NCBI RefSeq assembly: GCF_030272615.1
Contig: NC_081408.1
Coordinates: 341,897,793 to 341,961,792, forward strand
Origin: Cryptomeria japonica
Lineage: Eukaryota > Streptophyta > Pinopsida > Cupressales > Cupressaceae
DNA length: 64,000 nucleotides
Reading direction: 5' to 3'
Made by a program: the position numbers and the translations under genes. Every line of letters begins with the position of its first letter. Within the stretch, counting starts at the first letter, position 1. Below, in pieces: positions 54,901-64,000 of the stretch. The notes below the pieces were generated by a model. That model was not told where the DNA came from, made no database searches, and saw nothing but the letters and a program-made list of their open reading frames with translations.

Positions 54901-56898
54901 TATAGTTGTTTGTATGGTTTAATTATTAATTGGGTTGGGGTAATAAAGTATCTTATAATATGTATATCTTTTTTACATCCCATTTATATAATTGTAAATA
55001 TTTCTTAATATATTCCCTACCTACCCTCTATTCTCATTGGTTGACTTTAAGGTTGGGGTTTTGGCTTGGAGGCTACCTGAGCTTGTTGTCAGGTTACCAT
55101 CTTTTGAATTATTCTATAAATTTTACTTAGAGCTTGGATTTTGGCTTGGGAACTTGTTGGATTTTTGTGGGCACTTCATCAAATTCTTATTGCCATTACT
55201 TCTAATTGCTAGGTCGGTGGAATTCATCCATTGTGTTTTTAGTTTTTCATTCCTATTTTTGTTGTGTCTGCAAAATTCTTTGTACGCAGGTATTGGGGAT
55301 AATGAATTTATTGTATAGCTCTTATATAGTTGGAAAATAAATATTTACCTGCATAAATTCTATTATATAGTTTAAACTTAAGGAAAGGGGAAAATATTTT
55401 CTGTAATTGGTTTTACCGCACGCACGACTCTGCAATTATTTTCTGTGTGTGATCTTTCTTAGGTGAGCTCATTGTTGTTTAGATGTGTATTTTGTTCTCT
55501 CTTTTGCTTTGGAATTTTATATGAGTTTTATTCGACTCTCTGCGAGTCTCTCTGTGTATCCTTTGAGTATATTTTGTGTAATCATATTTCAGTGTATCTT
55601 TCAATATGATAAATTATTTTAAGTTATGGTTATTTCTATAAGCTTATATTATCTGGATGTTTCTTTTAAGCCCCTATTTGTAAGATTTCATGATGTCTTG
55701 GATTTTATATCTTGGTTGCAAATTTTATCTTTTCGAGTTTGAGTTTGAGGTAAATGTGTTGAAACTTCATATGCACTGAAACCCTAGGTAAAAGCGCTGA
55801 AAGAATTAGCAAACGTGCTGTCTGTTTTAACAAATGCGTTGTCGATTTTGGAAAATGCACTATTTCACATCATTTGCATTGTTTAAATTTGTGTATGCAA
55901 TTTTTGATTGTGTGTATGTGCTATAAGTATTAGAAAATGCACTGTCTAGCTAGGTGTATGCACTGCACTACATAGTATATGCGCTAAACTGCACAAATTT
56001 AGTATTTTGATCAATTTGTTTAGTTTATTTTGGTTTTTTGGTTTTGGTGTCGTACCAAAGGCATTTATGGAGGTCTATTGATATTTTCTATCTTTGAGTT
56101 TGATCAGATTTGATGTTTTTACATGGTTTTTGCTTCTCTATATGGATAAGTTTCATTGTTGAGGTTTTGTGCTCTCTTCATGTTGAGAAGCCATGATAGG
56201 GAGGAATGTTTTATTGCTTTTGGATCAACAAGGTGATGTGTTTTTCTATTGGTTCTCTTTTCATATGTTGGACAGGTTTTGATGGCCCTTTTTGTGGCCC
56301 TTGATGCATTATTTTTCTATGAGGCTCTTTATTGGTTTTCTTGGCACTGTGGCAATTGGATGATCATGCATGAGTAATGGCTGCATGGTGTTTCATATGG
56401 ATTTAGATTTTCATGTTGATCATGAGCCTCTTGTTGAGATTTTTTTTTGGAACATGTTAGGGGGAGTGGGATTTCATGTGATGTCCGAGATGATGAGAGA
56501 TAGGCAGTGAGTTGATAAGCCTCCCATCTAGATCGCTAGGGTACATTGGAAGTTTACCATGATGTAAAAAAGTGATAACATAATAATAAATTAATGGGAT
56601 GGATAAATAATTCACTAAGCAAGATAATGAATAGTTAAGCCCCAAGACTTGATCCTAGAGAGGATATTTTAGGATGATCTTGGGAAGGCCACTGCAGTGG
56701 TAAGTCAATCTCCCTTGATTCTCTCATAGGTTGAGATGACTCCACATGACTATCGGGGTTAAGACTTTAAGGGTTGTGTGTCTATTTTGGAGAGGATAGC
56801 ATGTGATGACACTTCACTCCTACATCACTAATACATTTAGCCTAAAATTTCGACGGAGGTTTCCAACGGAGAAGGTATTTTGTGATCAAACTTGATTT

Positions 56899-57002
56899 TT
56901 TTTTTGAAAAAATGCCCGATTTCATCAGAATTCTGATGATAATCCAATGACATTAGGGTTTTTTTGAAAAAGTGCCCATGTTCATCTGAATTTTGATGAA
57001 CG
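56899..57002. repeat. Two imperfect tandem copies, about 60 bp apart
   Basis: TTTTGAAAAAATGCCC...TTCATC-GAATT-TGATGA occurs at about 56902-56941 and 56962-56999. Confidence 0.75.
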
Positions 57003-57526
57003 CGTGCATTACTTAAAAAAAAAAGAAAAGACCAAAATCTCGCCTATCTCATTCATCCCGCCTCTTGGTGACAAACACGGTCGCAGTGGGGAATGGGGGA
57101 ACGAAGTGCCACAGGCACAAAGTGCCAAGGTTGGCACATAACTAGCGAGGATGACCGCAAGGGAGCCCAAAATGGGCTGTGTAAATGATCACGCTCGGGC
57201 CTCCGTCAACAACAATGAGAAAGATTTTTGGATGCGAGCGCTTGAGGACTAGTATTTTTGTGGTGATAAATTTTCTTGAACTTGTGCTACAGTTGTATCA
57301 ACAAAATTCCTTGCTAGTTAGGGTATTAGAACAGATTAATCAAGATAATTTTCAATTCATTTTCATTACATTAGTATGGTTAGAAAATAAATCTACGTCC
57401 TGATACAAGATTGTAATCTCCTCCCCCATCACCCCCATTTCTCTCCGTGTAATACAGAGAATCCAAACAGAGAGGTACATTATATTATATATCTCATCAA
57501 GATGAGTATTAGTCATTCTTGTTTAG

Positions 57527-57805
57527 GTATGGAAATCTTTTGTGAGAGGAAATATTGTGGATGTGATTGAAAAAGCAATAGTAGAAAGCATATCCAATGA
57601 GTAAGTTTTAAGATGCATTCATGTGGGCCTTTTGTGTGCACAAGTAGATGCATTAATTCGGCCATCAATGATCGATGTACATGCAATGCTTTTAAACTCT
57701 CCAACCTCTAGAATTATAGGCACAAATTCAACTACTTCACCAATCACTCATTCAATCCATCCATCTATTATTGATGAAACCGTAACAGATTTAATTCCTA
57801 GATAA
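57527..57805 (+). pseudogene. Last exon of a cysteine-rich receptor-like kinase (fragment)
   Basis: After a TTGTTTAG acceptor at 57519-57526 the frame reads VWKSFVRGNIVDVIEKAIVE, then VLRCIHVGLLCAQVDALIRP and ends ETVTDLIPR and TAA (57803-57805). This matches the kinase C-lobe end and tail of DUF26-type receptor kinases (VLRCIHVGLLCVQ...RPTM; ending VT.TDL.PR). A TAA at 57602-57604 replaces the residue just before VLRC. No earlier exon is seen within the preceding kilobase. Strand and end are clear; function is lost. Confidence 0.8.
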
Positions 57806-60800
57806 TCTTTTTTATTCTTTGCACATTAGAATAATAATAAATTTAATATCAAGTAGGTAGTGTTTTTTACAATTTTAATTATGTCATACTTTATCATTAT
57901 ATATCAGTGAGTCATATGAACTCACACTTCATGATTAGTATGTAATATCTCCAGTTAGAATATTAAGTAATATTTCACTAAATTTCTCAACTCAAAAATT
58001 TCTCCACCTTAATGATAGTTAATGTTAAGGATTGAATGAAACAAACTCTTGTTCATGGATCACCTTCTTAGCCTCCTATGGAAGTCATTCTTTGTGTGGT
58101 CTACCATGACCATAATTAGGGTCTTAATAAATGCATTAGATACTCTCTATTATCAATAAGAGAGTTATCATAATATAGTCATGGCGAGTGGTTACAAATT
58201 AGATTAGTGGGTCTATAGTTCCCACTTGGTTTGTACTTAGAAACATTATCATTTCTTAGTTGTATGGAAACTACAAATTCATGCATCTAGCCAACAATAC
58301 ACATTAGCTATTATATGATTCCACTAATGAGAAAAGCCTAGTCAATCTTATAGTTTGTGGAATTAGTCACGTCCCTCATATAGAATATCTATATATGGAG
58401 TATTCTTGCCTATAGATTACCTATTATTTTGCTTAATAATGTGATTATTTCACATACATCATAAAAGTGCCCTTCTAATATGTTTGTGCATCAATCTTGA
58501 AACCATATTTTTATTAACCAACCAATGATAAGAATTATCTTAAACATGCCTCTATATTTGAATCCCACTAGCTTTGATAATCAACCATAATAACCTTAAC
58601 AATGCATCGACGACAACAATGCCTAATAAATCATCAATTGTCTTAGGTGAATCTAGCCAAAGCCAACCCATCAAATCCACTAATCTCCCTTGCATCCCAA
58701 TCATAAAATTTTATGGTTGTTAGAACAAGCTTGGGAGATTTAGTTCTTCCTTTGCAAATCAACATACCCTATTTTGGTTTCCCAAATATTTACTAAATAA
58801 CTTTGAAGATAAATTGGGAAGAGAATCCATCATATAGATATTTCTTTTCAACATCCTTAGAGGACATTGTTTTGTCTATCATTTATTATAATAGTTAATA
58901 CCCAATTTTTTTATAAGATAACAAGAAAAACCTCCTCTTCACAAACTATGTTTTCCTTAATAATCCAAGAATGAAAAAAGGAACCCACATAAAAATTACT
59001 TACTCCCTACCATGAAGGAAAAAGAACATCCAATTTAAAGATAGATGTACCAAAAGGAAAGAAATATCACCTCAAAATCTATCTTGAACTTATACATTGA
59101 ATCTATACACACAAGAATCCCCTTAATAACTCTCTCACAACTTTCAATGCTAGAAGAATGAGTGTTTTCACAAGACTTTTATACTATGATATTTATATCA
59201 AGATTCACTTGCATAGTTTTAGAGTCAAGCTGACCCATTCTCATGAGTAGTTCTTATGAACCCCTCATAAGAATGGATCACTTAGTACTCATTTCATCAA
59301 AGTGATGCTCATAGTATTATTGAAAAATTGTATTATTGTTCCAAATTTTGTGGATATTTAGGAGACACAAATAAAATATAAATGTAATCATTCCATATTT
59401 TTGTAGGAGATATTGGAATGAGACTAATAAGAAGAGTAGTAAACATGAGTCACATTGAGCACTTTAGAATAAATCTAAACATTATAAGGAAGATTATCTT
59501 GGAAAAATAGAAGCGTAATTTATTTTCCAATATGCAAGATTATTACTTGGGAAAGAATCTTAAAAGAGGATTGAAAAGATTCCTTGAGCTAACATTGTCT
59601 CACTTATCCAAAATTATGAGGAAGGATTCATTAATGAAATGGTCATTAACAAGATGGAGAGAATAATAATTTAGCTTGGCCATGACACAAAGTCTTAGAA
59701 TAGATGCCAACCTTGGTGAATGGAATGAAAATCCCAAACAATTAATGAGTGGTGAGACAAGTAGAGGCATCTATAAATTTTGTTTTGAATATATATATAA
59801 AATAAAGAAAAAATGGGATTAAAACCAAGGGAAATGCACATGGAAAGGATATGATGAAAATCAAAATAAATAGTTTGAAGATAATATTAGTTACCTAAAG
59901 GATATTCCACTTGATTATTTGGTATATCATAACTATTTTGACAAATTTTGAAACCATTAGAGGTACCTTTTACTTCTGTAGATGAGGCATTCATTCATGT
60001 TGATGAGGTAACCTCCATCCCAAACCACCTATTTCACTCTTCTTCCTTTGTGTGCCTCTTTTATTCTTCCATTACCTCTTCGCTTACCTAAATTCAATCC
60101 AAAACATAGTGTATATAGCATCAAAAAAATTTCATATTTGCTTAATATTATCCACAACATATCGAAAAGACAAATCCCACACTTACTGTGTCATCAACCA
60201 AAAATAATTTACTTACATATTCAAAGAGTTCAATAATGGAGAAACATCCATGCAGTGCTCTACACATGTCCTTGAAGGTTCAAGAAATACTTATCCTCTA
60301 TTGGTCCAAACTTTAAATCACTTTCCATGCATGAAAATAATTGCAACCACACACAATTTCCCACCCAATAGATTCTCTCAAACTAGTTTACTATCTTAAC
60401 AAAGGGTCAAGGAAAAGCGGGCCAAAAAAGGAATCCAAGTGTCTTAAAAGACTTCAAGATAATAGTGGTGAGGATTGAATTTCTTTCTTTAGTGGTATCT
60501 TTTTGTAGATAAATTAGTTGGGGATTGTATTAGGACCTTTTCCAAATTAAAAAAAAAATATAAAGATTACATCCCTTAATATTTCATTCATAATAGGATC
60601 AATTTCTGCAATATTGAGACTATATTCATAATAGATTTATAGTGATGAATAAAGAAATATTTAAGATTATGAAAAAATTGATGTTTTCTTTCTCCCAACC
60701 GTCATTGGATATTGGGTGATCTTTGAGGCATTATGTCAAATAGTTCATGTGCCTAATCTATGCTTACATATTTTGCATGCATGTGTACCTGGGCAGTTGC

Positions 60801-61012
60801 ACTACAACATCTATACTCACTAATCACATTTGGTTGGAAGTTTCTAATCCATTTCAAACACATCTTGTGCATATCCTGCAATCTATGCTAACGGTGATTG
60901 TCTTTAATGGCTTCATTGTGTGCATAATTGATTGGCTCTTCACTCCTAAGACCTTCAAAAGTCTTTAATGGCTTCATTGAGTCCTTTTGTCTTTCAAATT
61001 CACCTGCACCAA
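57806..61012. other. AT-rich intergenic DNA, no gene seen
   Basis: I find no ORF over about 75 codons and no recognisable domain on either strand. Nothing resembling an LTR pair or a tRNA was seen. Confidence 0.45.
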
Positions 61013-61555
61013 CTTGAATTCTCCTTCAATGCTTGATTTCCTGTTCACTTGGAATTGAATTGATTTTATAACTAAGAGATCACTTGATTTTATATGTCTT
61101 GAAAGCATTTTATCCCGATGGCTTTAAATTAAAGTACTTTCTCTTATATCTGGTATTGGTGGAGTAGATCCTTTTATGATATGGAAGTTGAGAATATTTT
61201 ATGAAAGGTCCCTAAATGAATACACTTTAAACTAATTTAATATACCTTGAAGTGTGCAATATGGAAGGTTTGTATTCTTAATCTCCTACCCATTTGTTAA
61301 TTTAAAAGATGATATCTTTATTAAATATCTTTATTAACTTGATTTCTCCTTCAATTCTTGATGAATGCTTGATTGCACGTTCATTTGGAATTGAATTGAT
61401 TTTATAATTAATAGATCACTTGAATTGTAGGTAAACCCCTTCAAATGACAGGGTAGGCTTCCTTTTATACCTAATATATGTCTTGAAGCATTTTATTGTG
61501 ATGGCTTTAAATTAAAGTACTTTCTCTTCTATCTGGTATTGGTGGAGCAGAGGTT
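61013..61555. repeat. Imperfect direct duplication
   Basis: 61013-61172 and 61338-61553 share TTGGAATTGAATTGATTTTA, GGCTTTAAATTAAAGTACTT and ATCTGGTATTGGTGGAG, in the same order. The second copy has extra bases (GTAGGTAAACC type) between them. Confidence 0.8.
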
Positions 61556-61697
61556 GCATTACATCATCCTAGGATACATATTTCCGCAGATAGAAGACAA
61601 GTTAAATGTATCCCAGATCGATGCAAAGCAACCTCTACTCTAGACATCACCAAAAAATAGAGAAAGAACTTTAATTTAATGCCATCGAGATAAAAGT
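61491..61697. repeat. Imperfect inverted repeat (arms about 95 bp)
   Basis: 61491-61583 (TTAAATTAAAGTACTTTCTC..GCAGAGGTTGC..GATACAT) is the reverse complement, with mismatches, of 61603-61697. The spacer is about 20 bp. It resembles a foldback element or MITE. Confidence 0.8.
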
Positions 61698-62506
61698 CTT
61701 TAATCAAGATAGATAAAATTTGAGTTTGATTGTCATCATTTACTTTGCCAAATTCTTCACACGTAACTCCTGAATCAATTTCCTATTCACGAGAATTTTA
61801 TTATGTCTCAAATATAGGGAAACATAAGGCTTCAAATAGTAAACTTGAACATGCAACTAAATCCATTGACTAACCAGAAGAACAAAATTAAGAAACGGTT
61901 TGATCATCTGAGAGATGTTGTAGACTTGCAACTCACCAGCTAAGTTTTTGCGGGTAAGAATTTTTTTTGTTTTGGTTATGGTTGTGGTGTTTATAGGGAG
62001 ACATTTACAAATTTATATCTATTTTCACTATTTAATGGTTTATGGGTTTGTAATGGTAATTTAATGTTCTTTCATATTTTTGTATATATTCTTTATAATA
62101 GCCTATTATATTGATTTGTTCTATTATGCATAGTGGTGTGGGTCAGACGGCTTTGCCGTTGGTGCATGAAAGCATTGAACGAGTTCTACTTTTAAAAATT
62201 ACATGAAACATTTTTAATTTATTTGATTTAGTGTTATTTGCAAAAAATGATTATCAATGATGTTTCCTTTCTCCAAGAATTGTCTAGGACCTTTCCGTCA
62301 GATAATATGTAACATCGAATGACTAAATCTTTTCATTACAAATGCTTATTTTATTTAATTATTATCTGAGAGTGAATTAAAATTTATATCTGTACAGAAG
62401 CAGAACATACAAGTTCAAGAGTCATGTGCAAGCAAATTTCCTAAAAGAAAGAAAGAAGGCATTATCTTGAATGACATGGAAACAAGCTCATCAGCTGCCT
62501 AGAAGA
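61698..62506. other. AT-rich DNA, no gene seen
   Basis: No recognisable coding or repeat structure apart from short A/T runs. Confidence 0.4.
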
Positions 62507-62615
62507 GAGCAATTGGAGAATGATAGAGGAAAGTGTTTAAGGGTGATAAATAGATAGATAGTATGCAATACAAACAAATAATGTCTGGAGTGTCTGATGT
62601 GACATCTCTAATTTA

Positions 62616-63245
62616 TGTCCGGAGGGTCTAATTGGTTTTGGAGTTCCTGTGAAACCTATTGGGCCACTCTTGGAGGAAATCAATGTGTTCATGCAAGGAG
62701 CACCTTTTTTCTACTATGAGAATGATACTTTTGCACTAAGGGATATTTGGAAGTCAATATCCAAAAATTTCTATAGTGTGGAACAAGAGTTGGTAGACTC
62801 GAAGTATAATTGTCAGCTTTCAGAAGACCAAGAGGTTATGTACATAATCTCCCAATAGAAGAGTGATTTCAAGAATTACCTCTCCCCCCCATGACTATTT
62901 AGGAAGCACTTCCTCAAACAGAGGACTATTGGCCTCCATGGGATCAAAGAAAAAAATTAAAGCATAGACTCTAGACGATGTGGTGGTGTCCTTCGTGAAG
63001 AACTCTACAATATAATTGAAAATTCATGAGGGAAATTGCAAGATAGTGAAGAGAAATACAATCTTGAAAAGTGGGAAGAATGGATCTTGGTTTGGGTGGG
63101 GCCAAGTTAGGTGGCTCCTCTAGAGGTTGACGAGATAGAAATCATATTAGGATTTGAAAAAGATCACACTCGTGGAACTTCCTGTGCGAGTGATCGATTG
63201 CGGTGTTTGGGTAATGCATTCCAAATGGATATAGTTGCATGCCAT
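62616..63245 (+). pseudogene. DRM-type DNA methyltransferase fragment, left arm
   Basis: Reading from CPEGLIGFGVP, the frame gives APFFYYENDTFALRDIWKSI (compare the DRM motif PPFFYYENVA...GVW..IS), QELVDSKYNCQ (EFVDSKYFCA) and, in another frame, the ALPQT..YWPPWD-type segment (AFPL..WWP.WD). From about 63080 it reads LVWVG, PLEVDEIEIILGFEKDHTRG and RLRCLGNAFQMDIVA (LVWVGKN..PLE.DE.E..LGFP.NHTRG..R..SLGNSFQVDTVA). DRMs are the de novo methyltransferases of RNA-directed DNA methylation. A TAG near 62857 and a C7 run (62884-62890; C8 in the other arm) disrupt it. UBA domains and the motif I half are absent. Confidence 0.78.
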
Positions 63246-63261
63246 CAAGACATTACCCATT

Positions 63262-63891
63262 TGGAATGCAACTGTATCTATTTGGAATGCATTACCCAAA
63301 CACCACAATCGATCACTCACACACGAAGTTCCATGAGTGTGATCTTTTTCAAATCCTAATATGATTTCTATCTCGTCAACCTCTAGAGGATCCACTTGAC
63401 TTGGCCCCACCCAAACCAAGATCCATTCTTCCCACTATTCAAGATTGTATTTCTCTTCACTATCTTGTAGTTTCCCTCATGAATTTTCAATTATAGTGTA
63501 GAGTTCTTCACGGAGGACACCACCACATCATCTAGAGTCTATGCTTTAATTTTTTTCTTTGATCCCATGGAGGCCAATAGTCCTTTGTTTGAGGAAGTGC
63601 TTCCTGAATAGTCATGGGGGGGGAGAGGTAATTCTTGTGGTCACTCTTCTTTTGGGAGATTGTGTACATAACCTCTTGGTCTTCTGAAAGCTGACAATTA
63701 TACTTCGAGTCCGCCAACTCTTGTTCCACACTATAGAAATTTTTGAATATTGACTTCCAAATATCCCTAGGGGAAAAAGTATCATTCTCATAATAGAAAA
63801 AAGGTGCTCCTTGCATGAACACATTGATTTCCTCCAAGCGTGGCCCAATAGGCTTCGCAGGAACTCCAAAACCAGTTAGACCCTCCGGACA
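63262..63891 (-). pseudogene. DRM-type DNA methyltransferase fragment, right arm
   Basis: The minus strand carries the same protein as the left arm: EEINVFMQGAPFFYYEND, FSPRDIWKSIFKNFYSVEQE, LADSKYNCQLSEDQEVM and MTIQEALPQTKDYWPPWDQR (63532-63837). After stops, WVGPSQVDPLEVDEIEIILG and SDRLWCLGNAFQIDTVAF follow (63260-63419). This arm lacks the left arm's TAG and frameshift, but stops lie in the middle (about 63440-63530). The motif VI-like ENV is END in both arms, so it was altered before the duplication or is a variant of the source gene. Confidence 0.78.
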
Positions 63892-64000
63892 TAAATTAGA
63901 GACGTCACATCAGACACTCTAGACATTGTTTGTTTGTATTGCATACTATCTATCTATTTATCACCCTTAAACACTTTCCTCTGCCATTCTCCAATTGCTC

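Larger units (their letters stand above)
54159..57184. other. AT-rich DNA, low-complexity segments, no gene
   Basis: No recognisable domain. The stretch 54620-54900 is dominated by TTTATTTA. 55740-55990 repeats words of the type AAATGCACTGT/TGCGCTG. 56899-57002 holds a two-copy repeat. A polypurine-like TTAGGGGGAGTGGG occurs near 56458-56471, with no LTR pair that I could find. Confidence 0.4.
62507..64000. repeat. Long inverted repeat with about 740-bp arms
   Basis: The plus strand from 62507 (GAGCAATTGGAGAATG) matches the reverse complement read back from 64000, with roughly 5% differences by eye. The symmetry axis is near 63253 and the unpaired centre is only a few tens of bases. The right arm reaches the window edge, so the repeat may extend further. 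Both arms carry the DRM methyltransferase fragment. Confidence 0.93.

Noticed and set aside
56457-56475. Polypurine tract of a further LTR element
   Set aside because: TTAGGGGGAGTGGG looks right, but I found no LTR pair or pol sequence next to it.
63111-63419. Two convergent ORFs sharing the same protein on opposite strands
   Set aside because: They are the two arms of the DRM inverted repeat and not independent genes.

Overview
This window is plant nuclear DNA that is almost entirely repeat-derived. Large AT-rich spacers, several families of Ty1/copia and Ty3/gypsy LTR retrotransposons, plant-type LINEs nested in each other, a plant-mobile-domain pseudogene, a receptor-kinase exon and a DRM-type DNA methyltransferase fragment all point to a seed plant with a very large genome. 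A conifer or other gymnosperm is my inference. I see no intact host gene. Almost every coding region is broken by stops and frameshifts. The exception is a young non-autonomous LTR element at 18661-27169, which keeps a 766-codon ORF.

Layout. 1-1063: unannotated AT-rich DNA. 1064-8346: decayed Copia element (plus strand), 5'-truncated, with a solo LTR (1424-2052) inside its 5' LTR. 8565-12519: a 5'-truncated LINE ('D') with perfect 14-bp target duplications, interrupted by another solo LTR (8675-10186). 13938-17160: promoter-like region, degenerate tandem repeats and a plant-mobile-domain (PMD) pseudogene. 17329-18415: a 1.1-kb LINE tail ('E', minus strand) with perfect 18-bp target duplications. 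18661-27169: LTR element with 5-bp target duplication GCTTG, carrying a protease-like domain but no reverse transcriptase or integrase. 28440-31860: Gypsy pol relic, minus strand. 32142-54145: LINE 'A' (minus), split in its endonuclease by Copia 'B' (38767-52071), whose gag is in turn split by LINE 'C' (43807-50394). 57527-57805: last exon of a cysteine-rich receptor-like kinase, with a stop. 61013-61697: duplicated and folded-back repeats. 62507-64000: a near-perfect inverted repeat, each arm carrying a DRM methyltransferase fragment.

How things fit together. Target-site duplications and restored reading frames order the insertions: LINE A, then Copia B, then LINE C; and LINE D, then its solo LTR. 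Four independent LINE copies share a third ORF downstream of the RNase H domain and a short 3' stem-loop next to their 3' ends. ORF3 is therefore part of the LINE unit and not a neighbour. The two most interesting observations are this LINE ORF3 family (conserved G-[RH]-F and YHFVLLNHFR motifs, charged linker, coiled-coil tail) and the DRM inverted repeat, which could give hairpin RNA against the plant's own RNA-directed DNA methylation enzyme.

All family assignments come from reading motifs by eye; no database search was possible.
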